Of a DNA stretch of 64,000 nucleotides, positions 41,059-50,234 are shown one piece after another. The stretch is from the NCBI RefSeq assembly GCF_025420585.1, contig NZ_JAOEGB010000005.1, positions 233,998 to 297,997 of the forward strand. Direction: 5' to 3'. Source of the DNA: Planotetraspora sp. A-T 1434 (lineage in GTDB: Bacteria > Actinomycetota > Actinomycetes > Streptosporangiales > Streptosporangiaceae). The position numbers and the translations under genes are program-made. The notes beneath the pieces were generated by a model. That model was given only the letters and a program-made list of their open reading frames with translations, ran no database searches and was not told where the DNA came from. Within the stretch, counting starts at the first letter, position 1; each line of letters starts with the position of its first letter.

Positions 41059-43401
41059 CTACGCCGCGGTCTCCTTGAGATATTCGCGCAGATGCCGGGC
41101 GGTGAGCGAGGCCCCGGACGACACCAGGTCGGCGGGTGTGCCGGTGAAGACGACCCTGCCGCCCTCGTGCCCGGCTCCCGGGCCGAGGTCGATGAGCCAG
41201 TCGGCGTGGGCCATCACGGCCTGGTGATGCTCGATGACGATGACCGTGTTGCCGTCGTCCACCAGCCGGTCCAGCAACGCCAGGAGCTTGTCCACATCGG
41301 CCAGGTGCAGGCCGGTGGTCGGCTCGTCCAGCACGTACGTCGTGGCCTTCTCCGCCATGTGGATGGCCAGCTTGAGCCGCTGCCGCTCGCCTCCGGAGAG
41401 CGTGGTGAGCGGCTGGCCCAGACCGAGGTAACCCAGGCCGACGTCGGCGAGCCGGTCGAGGATTGCGCGTGCCTGACCGGAGGTGAAGAACGCGCGGGCC
41501 TCGGTCACCGGCATCGCCAGGACCTCGCTGATGTCCTTGCCGCGCAGCTTGTACGTGAGCACCTCGGGGGTGAAGCGCTTGCCCTCGCACTGCTCACAGA
41601 CGGACGCGACCCCCGCCATCATGGCCAGGTCGGTGTAGACCAGCCCGATTCCCTTGCAGTTGGGGCAGGCGCCCTCGGAGTTCGCGCTGAACAGGGCCGC
41701 CTTGACGCCGTTGGCCTTGGCGAAGGCCGTCCGGATCGGGTCGAGCAGCCCGGTGTAGGTGGCCGGGTTGCTCCGGCGAGATCCCCGGATCGCGGACTGG
41801 TCCACCACGACCACTCCCTCGCGGCGGGAGAGCGAGCCATGGATCAGCGAGCTCTTGCCCGATCCCGCGACGCCGGTGACCACGGTCAGCACGCCCAGCG
41901 GGATGTCGACGCTCACGTCCTTCAGGTTGTGCAGCGCGGCGCCCCTGATCGGCAGGTGTCCGAACGGCTGCCGCACCTGATCCCGGAGTCTCGCCCGGTG
42001 GCCGAGGTGCCGCCCGGTAAGGGTGCCGGAGGTCCGCAGCCCGGCCACGTCGCCCGTGTAGCACACCTGCCCCCCGGACGGGCCCGCGCCGGGGCCGAGA
42101 TCCACGACGTGGTCGGCGATCTCGATGACCTCGGGCTTGTGCTCGACGACCAGGACCGTGTTCCCCTTGTCGCGCAGGCGCAGCAGCAGGTCGTTCATCC
42201 GCTGGATGTCGTGCGGGTGCAGGCCGACCGTCGGTTCGTCGAAGACGTAGGTGACGTCCGTCAGGCTCGACCCGAGATGCCGCACCATCTTGACCCGCTG
42301 AGCCTCGCCTCCGGACAGCGTTCCGGACTCACGATCGAGGCTCAGGTAGCCCAGGCCGATCTCGACGAGCGAGTCGAGGGTGTTGCGCAGGGCGCCGAGC
42401 AGCGGCCCCACCGACGGGTCGCCGATGCCGCGGACGAAGTCGGCCAGGTCGCTGATCTGCATGGCCGAGCACTGTGCGATGTTCCGGCCGTCGATCGTCG
42501 AGGACAGCGCGGCGGGGTTGAGCCTGGCGCCGCCGCACGCGGGGCAGGCGGTGAACGTCACGGCCCGGTCCACGAACGCCCGGATGTGGGGCTGCATCGA
42601 CTCCCTGTCCTTGGACAGGTAGACCCGCTGCACCTTGACCACGAGCCCCTCGTACGTGGTGTTCATCGTGCCCAGCTTGATCTTGGTGGCGGGTTTGTGG
42701 AGGAAGTCCTCCCACTGGGCGGGAGTGAAGTCCTTCAGCTTCACGTCGGGGTCGACGAAGCCGGAGTGCGCCAGGTTCTGCCAGTACCACGAGTCCACGG
42801 TGAACCCGGGGACGGTGATCGCTCCGTCGTTGAGAGAGCGCTCGACGTCCACGAGCTCGTCGACGTCGATGGCCGAGACGCGGCCGAGCCCCTCGCACTC
42901 CGGGCACATGCCCTCGGGATTGTTGAAGCTGAACGCCGACGACGTGCCGACGTGGGGCGTGCCGAGCCGGCTGAAGATGATCCGCAGCATCGTGTGGGCG
43001 TCGGTCGCCGTGCCGACCGTGGATCGGGAGTTGGCGCCCATCCGCTCCTGGTCGACGACGATCGCCGCGCTCAGATTGCGCAGGGAGTCGACGTCGGGCC
43101 GGCCGAGGCTCGGCATGAACGACTGGATGAAGGCCGTGTAGGTCTCGTTGATCAGACGCTGCGACTCGGCGGCGATGGTCCCGAAGACGAGAGAGGACTT
43201 CCCGGACCCGGAGACCCCCGTGAAGACGGTCAGCCGGCGCTTCGGGATGTCCAGCGAGACGTCGGCCAGGTTGTTCTCCCTGGCGCCGCGGACCTCGATG
43301 ACGTCGTGGCTGTCCGCCGCGGCCCGCTGTCCGGCCATCGTGCGCTCGGCTTCATCAGATCGCGTACGGCTCGCGGCAGGGGGGCACTCAGCACTGGTCA
43401 C
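41059..43401 (-). CDS. UvrA-like ABC ATPase (drug-resistance/DrrC type)
   Basis: A 780-aa UvrA paralogue with two ABC modules. Walker A motifs are GVSGSGKSS (near residue 62) and GVAGSGKSS; signatures are LSGGEAQR and LSGGERQR. Zinc-type Cys clusters remain (CPECEGLG, CPACGG, CPNCKGIG, CEQCEGK). It is about 170 residues shorter than housekeeping UvrA, as in the class II UvrA/DrrC proteins linked to resistance against DNA-intercalating drugs. The GTG at 43401 follows GGGAGAG. It is divergent from a TetR repressor with a dyad in between, unlike housekeeping uvrA, so it is probably an inducible protective protein. Confidence 0.9.
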   Translation of the reverse strand: MTSAECPPAASRTRSDEAERTMAGQRAAADSHDVIEVRGARENNLADVSLDIPKRRLTVFTGVSGSGKSSLVFGTIAAESQRLINETYTAFIQSFMPSLGRPDVDSLRNLSAAIVVDQERMGANSRSTVGTATDAHTMLRIIFSRLGTPHVGTSSAFSFNNPEGMCPECEGLGRVSAIDVDELVDVERSLNDGAITVPGFTVDSWYWQNLAHSGFVDPDVKLKDFTPAQWEDFLHKPATKIKLGTMNTTYEGLVVKVQRVYLSKDRESMQPHIRAFVDRAVTFTACPACGGARLNPAALSSTIDGRNIAQCSAMQISDLADFVRGIGDPSVGPLLGALRNTLDSLVEIGLGYLSLDRESGTLSGGEAQRVKMVRHLGSSLTDVTYVFDEPTVGLHPHDIQRMNDLLLRLRDKGNTVLVVEHKPEVIEIADHVVDLGPGAGPSGGQVCYTGDVAGLRTSGTLTGRHLGHRARLRDQVRQPFGHLPIRGAALHNLKDVSVDIPLGVLTVVTGVAGSGKSSLIHGSLSRREGVVVVDQSAIRGSRRSNPATYTGLLDPIRTAFAKANGVKAALFSANSEGACPNCKGIGLVYTDLAMMAGVASVCEQCEGKRFTPEVLTYKLRGKDISEVLAMPVTEARAFFTSGQARAILDRLADVGLGYLGLGQPLTTLSGGERQRLKLAIHMAEKATTYVLDEPTTGLHLADVDKLLALLDRLVDDGNTVIVIEHHQAVMAHADWLIDLGPGAGHEGGRVVFTGTPADLVSSGASLTARHLREYLKETAA

Positions 43402-43419
43402 CGGCGTCTCTCCCGATAT

Positions 43420-43434
43420 CTTTAGAGTGTAAAG
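43420..43434. promoter_or_regulatory. dyad between UvrA-like and TetR genes
   Basis: CTTTA-GAGTG-TAAAG at 43420-43434 is an inverted repeat that extends outward imperfectly (ATAT...GAGATAG). It is AT-rich in GC-rich surroundings, 19 bp upstream of the UvrA-like GTG and 44 bp from the TetR start. It is the likely TetR operator and probably overlaps the promoter. Confidence 0.55.
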
Positions 43435-43477
43435 AGATAGCTGGACCACGTTAGTTTATGCCGTAAGGAGATTCAAC

Positions 43478-44275
43478 TTGGTGGTTTACGCCGGACAGGG
43501 CGACGCGCGCCGTTCCATGGCTCTGCTCTGGCGGGCCCCGGGGTCGGCGGACGTGCGGACGGGCCCGGGGCCCAAGCCGGGCCTGAGCGTGGACATGATC
43601 GTCGAGGCGGCGATCGCCATCGCCGACGCGGAGGGGATGGCGGCCCTGTCGATGCGGGCGGTGGGGGAGCGGCTGGGCCGTACGGCCATGGCGCTCTACA
43701 CCTACGTCCCCAGCAAGAGTGAGCTGGTCGACGTGATGCACGACCGGGTCCTCGCGGAGCTGCCCGCCGGCTACGACCTCGAAGACGGCTGGCGGGCGGC
43801 TCTGACGTCCTGGGCAAGGGACACGTGGGCGTTCTACCTGCGGCATCCGTGGGTGCTCCAGGTGTCGCAGGCGCGGCCGGTCCTCGGGCCCAACGAGTAC
43901 GGCATGCTCGAGACGGTTGTCCGGATCCTTCACGAGACCGGGCTGGAAGCCGGGGTGCTGCGGCGGGTCGTCGGAACTCTGATCCACTTCGTCCGGGGGG
44001 CGGCGCAGACGATCGCGGAGACACGGCAGGCCCCGAAGGCGACGGGGGTGTCGGACGAGGACTGGTGGTATGCCCGGTCGGCCGTGCTGATGGAGGTCGC
44101 GACCGACTTCGCCGAACGGTTCCCGATGGTGACCTGGCTGGAACGGCAGGGCGCCTTCCGGGTCCAGGACGAGACCGTCCCCTATCTGGAGCAGGAGGCC
44201 AGGGAGGTCTTCGAGGTGGGGCTCGCCATCCTTTTCGACGGGATCGAGGCGGCGATGGCAAGGGCCGCGCTTTAG
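43478..44275 (+). CDS. TetR family repressor with TetR_C (tetracycline-repressor-like) domain
   Basis: A 265-aa TetR regulator. The DNA-binding domain is at residues 38-85 (LSMRAVGERLGRTAMALYTY). The C-terminal domain is of the TetR_C_1 type used by antibiotic-sensing repressors (HPWVLQVSQARPVLGPNEYG, FVRGAAQTIAETRQA). Translation starts at TTG 43478 or GTG 43481 after AAGGAG at 43465-43470. It is divergent from the UvrA-like gene, its likely target, so a DNA-damaging or intercalating drug may be the ligand. Confidence 0.9.
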   Translation: MVVYAGQGDARRSMALLWRAPGSADVRTGPGPKPGLSVDMIVEAAIAIADAEGMAALSMRAVGERLGRTAMALYTYVPSKSELVDVMHDRVLAELPAGYDLEDGWRAALTSWARDTWAFYLRHPWVLQVSQARPVLGPNEYGMLETVVRILHETGLEAGVLRRVVGTLIHFVRGAAQTIAETRQAPKATGVSDEDWWYARSAVLMEVATDFAERFPMVTWLERQGAFRVQDETVPYLEQEAREVFEVGLAILFDGIEAAMARAAL

Positions 44276-44565
44276 CCGCCCCGCCGGACCCGCGGCCGTA
44301 CGGTCATCACCGGCCGGCCGTGACGGAGGAGCTCAGGGCACCCCGCACAGCCGGTCCCCCAGCACGGCCCGGCCAGCCGGAACGCGTAGGTCCCGGCGGC
44401 CAGCAGGGCGATGGCGAGCAGGGGCATCGGCGGGCCTCCCCGATCGGACCGGTCACGGTCGCGGCGGGCCGGCGGACCAGCACGAGGCCCGCCAGCGCGA
44501 GCAGCACCGGCAGACCGACGGGCAGGAACGGCGTGGCCGCCACCGCGACGGTGGCGGATACTACG
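44272..44565 (-). pseudogene. remnants of azlC/azlD-type branched-chain amino acid exporter genes
   Basis: On the minus strand, VAVAATPFLPVGLPVLLALA resembles the C-terminal helices of AzlC. A little downstream MPLLAIALLAAGTYAFRLAG is the typical AzlD N-terminus, which breaks off after about 20 residues into a polar tail ending at 44272. The AzlC frame lacks its own stop near the AzlD start. Both genes are incomplete. The LuxR gene begins immediately beyond the junction on the other strand. Confidence 0.5.
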
Positions 44566-44568
44566 AAG

Positions 44569-47148
44569 ATGCGCTTGCTGGAGCGGAAGTCGTCGTTGGC
44601 GTCGCTGGCCGAGTACGCGGCCGAGGCGCGGCGTGGTGAGGGACGGCTGGTCCTGGTCGCGGGCGAGGCGGGGGTCGGCAAGTCGGCGCTGGTCGAGCGG
44701 TTCCAGCGGGATCTGCCGGAGGCGCGGTGGTCGTGGGGGGCCTGTGACGGGCTGTTCACCCCGCGCCCGCTCGGGCCGCTGTTCGACCTGGCCGATCAGC
44801 TGGGCGGCCCCTTGCTGGAGCTGTGCCGCGCCGGTGCCGGCCGTGAGGAGCTGTTCCGGGGGCTGCTGCGCGAGGTCGGCGACCCAGGGGTGCTGGACGT
44901 GGTCGTGATGGAGGACGTCCACTGGGCCGACGAGGCCACCCTCGACCTGCTGAGCTTCCTCGGCCGGCGGCTGCGCGGCACCGCGCTGCTGCTCGTCGCC
45001 ACCTACCGGGACGACGGCCTGGCGGCGGCCGATCCGCTCCGCCTCGCCCTGGGCGATCTGGCCTCGCAGCGGTCGACGAGGCGCATCGGCCTGGCGCCCC
45101 TGTCCGCGGAGGCGGTGCGCGTGCTGGCCGGCGGGAGCGAAGCCGACGCCTCCGCGCTGCACCGGCTGACCGGCGGCAACCCGTTCTACGTGACCGAAGT
45201 CGTGCAGGCCGGCATGCACGAGGTTCCCGGATCGGCACGGGACGCGGTGCTGGCGCGCGCGGCGCGCCTGAGCGGCGCGGCCCGCGAGGTGCTCGACGTC
45301 GCGGCGCTGACCGGCACGAGGGTCGAGTCGCGGCTGCTGGAGTCGGTGACCCCGTGCCTGGCCCCGGCCGTGGACGAGTTGCTCGCGTGCGGGCTGGTAG
45401 TCGGGGACGGCGAATGGCTGCGGTTTCGTCACGAGATCGCCCGGCTGGCGGTGGAGGGGGCGGTGCCCGCGCACCGCGGCCGCGCGATCCACGGCCTGGT
45501 CCTGGCGGCGCTGGGTTCCCTGGGCTGCGACGATGACGCCCGGATGGCCTTCCACGCCGAGGCGGCGGGTGACGCCGCCGCGGTCCTGCGCCACGCGCCC
45601 GCCGCCGCCCGCCGCGCGGCGTGGCTGGCCTCCCACCGCGAGGCCGCGGCGCAGTTCCGGCGGGCACTGCGCTTCGCCGCCGAGGCGGACGCCACGACCC
45701 TGGCTGAGCTGTGCGAAGGGCTGGCCGACGAGGCGGCGCTGCTGGACCAGTGGCAGGACGCTGCCGAGGCGTGCGAGCGCGCGCTGATGGAGTGGCGCAA
45801 GGCGGGGGACCGGCTGCGGGAGGGCGACGCGCTGCGACGGCTGTCGCGCATCATGTGGAACATGTGCCACGGCGAGGTGGCCGCCGCCGAGGACGCCGTG
45901 TCGGTTCTGGAGCCGCTCGGGCCCGGCGTCGAGCTGGCGTGGGCGTACGCCACCTTCGCCAACCAACGGATGCTGCGGTACGAGCTCGACGCGGCGGAGG
46001 GCCTGGCGCTGCGGGCGCAGGCGCTGGCCGAGCGGCTCGGCGCCACCGACGTCCTCAGCGACGCGCTCAACACCCAGGCCGCGTGCGCCGGGGTCCGGGG
46101 CGGCGAGTGGGAGGGCGGGATGCGCCGCGCGCTGGAGATCGCGCTGGCCGGGCGGCACCAGGACCAAGCGGGCCGGGCTTTCACGAACCTGGCCGCCCTC
46201 CACAACGGCCGACGGCAGTTCGCCGAGGCCGAGCGGTACCTGACGGAGGGCATCGCCTACTGCGCCGAGCACGACCTCACCACATACGTGACATGCCTGC
46301 GCAGTGAGGAGTCCACCATCATGGAGCGCACCGGGCGCTGGGAGGAGTCGCTGGCGATAAGCGCTGGCATCCTCGCCACGGTGGGCCGGTCCCCGTCCAA
46401 CCGGTTGTGCACGGTGCGGAGGGTCGGCTCGGTCCTGGCCCGCCGCGGCGAGCCCGGTGTCTGGGAGCACCTCGACGAGGCGGCCGTGCTGGCCGACCGC
46501 ACCGGCGAGCCGCAGCAGATCGTGCCGGTCCGGCTGACCCGCGCCGAGGCGTACTGGCTGGAGGGGAAGGCGGGCGAGGCACGGCGCGAGGCGGAGTTGG
46601 CCCATGACGTCGCAGCCCGGTCCGACGCCTGGGACCGCGGCGCGGTCGCGGTCTGGCTGCTGCGGACTGGGTCCCTCCGCGTGCCGCAGGGGGAGTTTCC
46701 CGAGCCGTACCGGCTGGAGCTCGACGGCGACCTGGCCGAGGCGGCGCGGGCTTGGACCGAGCTGGGCTGCCGCTACGACGCCGCGCTGGCCCTTTCCAGC
46801 GCGGCCGGGGAACCGGAGTTGCGCGATGCCCTGAGGATCCTCACCGGCCTCGGCGCCTTCCCCGCGGCGCGCATCGTCAGGCAGGGGTTGCGCAGGCTCG
46901 GCGTCCGGTCGCTCCCGGCCGGGCCGCGCGCGGCCACGCGGGAGCATCCCTCCGGGCTGACCCGGCGCGAGCGGGAGGTGCTCGCCCTGGTCTGCGCGCA
47001 GCACACCAACGCCGAGATTGCTGCGAAGTTGTTCATCTCGGTTAAGACGGTCGGCCACCACGTCTCGGCGATCCTCGCCAAGCTGGGCGCGCCCAGCCGC
47101 AACGCCGCCGTCGGCCAGGCCGTCCGGCTCGGCCTGGCCGACGCGTAA
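44569..47148 (+). CDS. large AAA-ATPase LuxR-family regulator (LAL/MalT-like)
   Basis: An 859-aa signal-transducing regulator. An N-terminal AAA_16-type ATPase has Walker A GEAGVGKS (32-39) and Walker B VVVMEDVHWAD near residue 110. A long TPR-like helical region follows (about 330-780), and a C-terminal LuxR helix-turn-helix (LTRREREVLALVCAQHTN, then AEIAAKLFISVKTVGHHV) occupies roughly 795-859. I start at the ATG at 44569, just before the ATPase; GATACT upstream could be a -10 giving a near-leaderless mRNA, and no ribosome site is seen. The frame stays open to 43825 but that part is out of frame with the TetR gene. It likely controls the DUF4242 gene downstream or a distant pathway. Confidence 0.92.
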   Translation: MRLLERKSSLASLAEYAAEARRGEGRLVLVAGEAGVGKSALVERFQRDLPEARWSWGACDGLFTPRPLGPLFDLADQLGGPLLELCRAGAGREELFRGLLREVGDPGVLDVVVMEDVHWADEATLDLLSFLGRRLRGTALLLVATYRDDGLAAADPLRLALGDLASQRSTRRIGLAPLSAEAVRVLAGGSEADASALHRLTGGNPFYVTEVVQAGMHEVPGSARDAVLARAARLSGAAREVLDVAALTGTRVESRLLESVTPCLAPAVDELLACGLVVGDGEWLRFRHEIARLAVEGAVPAHRGRAIHGLVLAALGSLGCDDDARMAFHAEAAGDAAAVLRHAPAAARRAAWLASHREAAAQFRRALRFAAEADATTLAELCEGLADEAALLDQWQDAAEACERALMEWRKAGDRLREGDALRRLSRIMWNMCHGEVAAAEDAVSVLEPLGPGVELAWAYATFANQRMLRYELDAAEGLALRAQALAERLGATDVLSDALNTQAACAGVRGGEWEGGMRRALEIALAGRHQDQAGRAFTNLAALHNGRRQFAEAERYLTEGIAYCAEHDLTTYVTCLRSEESTIMERTGRWEESLAISAGILATVGRSPSNRLCTVRRVGSVLARRGEPGVWEHLDEAAVLADRTGEPQQIVPVRLTRAEAYWLEGKAGEARREAELAHDVAARSDAWDRGAVAVWLLRTGSLRVPQGEFPEPYRLELDGDLAEAARAWTELGCRYDAALALSSAAGEPELRDALRILTGLGAFPAARIVRQGLRRLGVRSLPAGPRAATREHPSGLTRREREVLALVCAQHTNAEIAAKLFISVKTVGHHVSAILAKLGAPSRNAAVGQAVRLGLADA

Positions 47149-47251
47149 ATCTAGGCAACGCGCGGCGGAATATAGGGAACCGCTCCCGATCCGGCCCCCC
47201 GGCCCCCGTCCTTACGGTTGACGGGACTCACCACGAAAACAGGAGGCCGGC

Positions 47252-47503
47252 ATGCCGCTCTACATGGACGTTCACAACATCGCCGAGGGCGTCGCGATGG
47301 CCGACGTCGCCCAGGCGCACAAGGCAGACCTGCAGAAGCAGGCGCAGCACGACGTCAGCTACCTGCGGTACTGGGTCGACGAGAGGCAGGGCAAGATCTT
47401 CTGCCTGGTCGAGGCGCCCTCGGCGGAGGCAGCCGCGGCGGTGCACCGTGAGGCCCACGGGCTGGTCGCCGATGAGATCTTCCAGGTGCAGGAAGGCAGC
47501 TGA
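47252..47503 (+). CDS. DUF4242 (SCO4226-like, nickel-binding) protein
   Basis: An 83-aa ferredoxin-like-fold protein of the DUF4242 family (MPLYMDVHNI, YLRYWVDERQGKIFCLVEAP, HREAHGLVADEIFQV). The Streptomyces coelicolor member SCO4226 binds nickel; His and acidic residues suited to this are present. AGGAGG precedes the ATG. It follows the LuxR gene by about 100 bp on the same strand, a frequent pairing, and ends before a strong bidirectional terminator. Confidence 0.88.
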   Translation: MPLYMDVHNIAEGVAMADVAQAHKADLQKQAQHDVSYLRYWVDERQGKIFCLVEAPSAEAAAAVHREAHGLVADEIFQVQEGS

Positions 47504-47570
47504 GGAGCCCGACGGCGCCGATCGCCCGGGGGAGGGCTCCGCCCGCGCGGCCATGTGATCAGGGGGGGGC

Positions 47571-47612
47571 ATCAGGAAGCCTGCCCGGGGTTCTCCGGGC
47601 GGGCTTCCTGAT
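47571..47612. terminator. bidirectional terminator hairpin
   Basis: Arms 47571-47588 and 47595-47612 pair almost perfectly (ATCAGGAAGCC, one T-G mismatch, GCCCGG) around the loop GGTTCT. It sits between the convergent DUF4242 and ketosynthase genes and can terminate both. Confidence 0.8.
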
Positions 47613-47689
47613 GGGGGCACATCCGCGCCGGCCTGCCCCTCACCGAGCTGGGCAGACGAGCGGGCATCGCCAAGTCGACCGCCCACGGC

Positions 47690-48919
47690 TCACGCGGCGG
47701 CCGCGGTGAACACCAGGGACGCGTTGTGGCCGCCAAAGCCGAAGGAGTTGGCCACCGCCGCCGCCCACCGGCCATGGCGCGTCCGCCCGGTGACGATGTC
47801 GAGCTTCACCTGAGTATCCAGGTCGTCCAGGTTGCGGGTGGCGGGGATCACGCCGTCGCGGATGGCGAGGATCGTGGCGATGGCGCCCATCGCGCCGGCG
47901 GCCCCGCACAGGTGCCCGGTCATCGACTTGATGGCGGTGACCGCGGCATGCGTCCCCAGCGCCTCGGTGATCGAACGGGTCTCCGTCAGGTCGCCGGTCG
48001 GGGTCGAGGTGGCATGGGCGTTCACATGCCCGATGTCGAGCGCGTCCAGCCCCGCCGAGGCCAGGGCCAGCCGCATCGCGCGCACCTGCCCGCCCGCGTC
48101 GCCGGCGGTGATGTGGTGGGCGTCGGATGTGGTGCCCGCGCCGGCCAGCGTGGCGTGCGGGCGGGCTCCACGAGCCGTGGCGAAATCCTCGCGTTCCAGG
48201 ACCACGAGCGCCGCCCCCTCGCCGAGGACGAAACCGTCGCGCCCGGTGTCGAAGGGCCGGGAGGCCTCCTGCGGGGCGTCGTTGCGCGTGGACAGGGCCC
48301 TGGCCTGGGCGAACCCGGCGAGGGTGAGCGGGTGCACGCACGCCTCGGCGCCACCCGCGATCACTACGTCGGCGCGGCCGAGACGGATGAGATCGAGGCC
48401 CATCGCGATGGCCTCGGCTCCGGAGGCGCAGGCGCTCACCGGCGTGTGAGCCCCACCCTTGGCGCCGAACTCGATGCTCACCACGGCCGTGGGCCCGTTC
48501 GGCATCAGCATGGGGACCGTGTACGGCGAGACCTTCCGCGCGCCAGAAGACTCGAGGACGTCGTCCTGGGCGAGTGTGGTCAGCACCCCGCCGACTCCCG
48601 TGCCGATGACCACGGCAAGCCGCTCAGGCTCGACGCCCGGGGAGCCGGCGTCCGCCCAGGCCTCCCCCGCGGCGACGAGCGCGGCCTGCTGGCAGCGGTC
48701 CAGCCGCCGGGCCCGCACCCGGCCCAGCACCTCGCCGGGATCCACCCGCATCCGCCCGGCGATCCGCACGGGCAGGCCTTCGGCCCAGTCCTCCTCGATC
48801 AGGGTGACGCCGGAGCGCCCTTCCAGCAGGCCGGCCCATGTGGAGGCCACGTCCCCGCCCAGTGGCGTGGTGGCTCCGAGCCCGGTGACCGAGGCGCCCC
48901 CCGCCATTCCGTCTCCCAT
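47690..48919 (-). CDS. beta-ketoacyl-ACP synthase (FabF/KAS II type)
   Basis: A 409-aa condensing enzyme with the complete active site: Cys164 in VSACASGAEA, His302 in NAHATSTP, Lys331 and His336 in KSMTGHLCGA, and the GFGGHNAS loop near the end. It extends acyl-ACP with malonyl-ACP. No acyl carrier protein, ketoreductase or other fatty-acid or polyketide genes are nearby, so it is a stray KAS II paralogue, perhaps for a specialised lipid. The start ATG at 48919 follows GAAGGGG. Confidence 0.9.
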   Translation of the reverse strand: MGDGMAGGASVTGLGATTPLGGDVASTWAGLLEGRSGVTLIEEDWAEGLPVRIAGRMRVDPGEVLGRVRARRLDRCQQAALVAAGEAWADAGSPGVEPERLAVVIGTGVGGVLTTLAQDDVLESSGARKVSPYTVPMLMPNGPTAVVSIEFGAKGGAHTPVSACASGAEAIAMGLDLIRLGRADVVIAGGAEACVHPLTLAGFAQARALSTRNDAPQEASRPFDTGRDGFVLGEGAALVVLEREDFATARGARPHATLAGAGTTSDAHHITAGDAGGQVRAMRLALASAGLDALDIGHVNAHATSTPTGDLTETRSITEALGTHAAVTAIKSMTGHLCGAAGAMGAIATILAIRDGVIPATRNLDDLDTQVKLDIVTGRTRHGRWAAAVANSFGFGGHNASLVFTAAAA

Positions 48920-49261
48920 CGACAACCCCTTCGTTCTTTGAGACGCCCCTGGGCGATGGGGCCCCGGCGTGCTCCGGCACAACGCTTCCAGGGCTTGTCC
49001 GATCGGGCAGGTGGCTCGATCAACGAAAAAGTCATGGGAGATTTGTCGGCGAAGTCACGGTCGCGGCTGTGCCGCACGCGGCAGTGCGCGGCCGTCCGGG
49101 CGCGGCCCCGCACGCTGAACCGTGTTCATCGGCCGATGGCGGGCGGGCCTGAGGCGGGGGTAGGCGTCATGCTCCGCCGAGGCTGCCCACGCCACTCGCC
49201 GTGTCCGGGCGCACTGTCCGTGAGGGCGTAATGTGACGACGTTCGGGTGGAGGAGCGGCGC
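48920..49261 (+). other. intergenic region, no gene recognised
   Basis: Divergent upstream region of the ketosynthase (minus) and pentapeptide-repeat (plus) genes, about 340 bp. I see no ORF with coding character, no hairpin and no strong promoter motif. It should hold the promoters of both genes. Confidence 0.5.
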
Positions 49262-50188
49262 ATGAGGAGACAGGGCACGTTGTCCGAGAAGCACGACCAT
49301 GCGGAGCGCGGCCCCGAGGGCGGGGACCGGCTCGGCCTGCGAGCCGACTGCGGGAGCTGTTTCGGGCTGTGCTGCGTCGCGCTGCCCTTCGCGGCCTCGG
49401 CGGACTTCGCGGTCGACAAGGCCGCCGGGGAGCCGTGCGCCAATCTGCGAACGGACTTCCGCTGCGGCATTCACCAGCACCTGAGGCAGAGAGGTTTCAC
49501 CGGCTGCACCGTCTACGACTGCTTCGGCGCGGGGCAGAAGGTCTCCCAGGTCACCTTCGGCGGACGGGACTGGCGGCGGAACCCGGAAACCGCGAAGCCG
49601 ATGTTCGAGGTGTTCCCGGTCATGCGGCAGCTCCATGAGCTGCTCTGGTACCTCGACGAGGCGCTGACGCTGGAGCCCGCGCGGGCGATCCACGGTGACA
49701 TCCGCCTCGCGCTCCAGGAGACCGAACGCCAGACACGTCTCGGCCCCGACCTCCTCATGAAACTCGACGTCGCGGCGCACCGGGGACAGGTCAATGTCCT
49801 GCTCCTACGCGCGAGTGAACTCGTACGACAGGGGGTACGGCGCGAGCCCTTCGACCACAGAGGAGCCGACCTCATCGGCGCCAAGCTCAAGGGCGCGGAT
49901 CTGAGAGGCTCGGACCTCAGAGGGGCCTACCTCATCGGCGCCGACCTCAGAGGGGCCGATCTGAGGGTGGCGGACCTCATCGGCGCCGACCTCAGGGGAG
50001 CCGACCTCTCGGGCGCGGACCTCACCGGTGCCATCTTTCTCACCCAGCTCCAGGTCAACGCGGCGAAAGGTAACCGCGCCACGAAGCTTCCGCCGTCGCT
50101 CACTCGTCCGGCGCACTGGTCCGCTCTGGTCAGCCCCTCACCGCTCGTCCCTTCCCGGCCGCGGAGGAAGACCACACACCGGAAGTAA
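49262..50188 (+). CDS. pentapeptide-repeat protein with N-terminal cysteine-cluster domain
   Basis: A 308-aa two-part protein. The N-terminal 110 residues carry many cysteines: CGSCFGLCCVALPF near residue 30, CANL, FRCGIHQHL and GCTVYDCFGAGQ. This pattern resembles YkgJ-type metal or Fe-S cluster motifs. Residues about 200-258 are pentapeptide repeats (ADLIGAKLKGADLRGSDLRG and similar), some 11-12 units forming a short right-handed beta helix. A basic tail follows. The ATG at 49262 follows GGAGGAG. Pentapeptide proteins can mimic DNA and protect gyrase, but with so few repeats a protein-binding role is equally possible. Confidence 0.82.
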   Translation: MRRQGTLSEKHDHAERGPEGGDRLGLRADCGSCFGLCCVALPFAASADFAVDKAAGEPCANLRTDFRCGIHQHLRQRGFTGCTVYDCFGAGQKVSQVTFGGRDWRRNPETAKPMFEVFPVMRQLHELLWYLDEALTLEPARAIHGDIRLALQETERQTRLGPDLLMKLDVAAHRGQVNVLLLRASELVRQGVRREPFDHRGADLIGAKLKGADLRGSDLRGAYLIGADLRGADLRVADLIGADLRGADLSGADLTGAIFLTQLQVNAAKGNRATKLPPSLTRPAHWSALVSPSPLVPSRPRRKTTHRK

Positions 50189-50234
50189 TGCCCGTTCCGG
50201 TGGTCCCTGGAGCTGGCACTTCAAAGAGGGTGGG

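Noticed and set aside
40786..43425. Plus-strand open frame of 879 codons opposite the UvrA-like gene
   Set aside because: Mirror of a clearly conserved ABC protein; no family features of its own.
44272..47061. Minus-strand open frame of 929 codons opposite the LuxR regulator
   Set aside because: High-GC antisense artefact; composition is Gln/Arg/Pro-rich, with no domain and no ribosome site.
47619..47695. Plus-strand LTELGRRAGIAKSTAHGS, similar to a helix-turn-helix
   Set aside because: Isolated 20-residue match between a terminator and a gene end; cannot be distinguished from chance.
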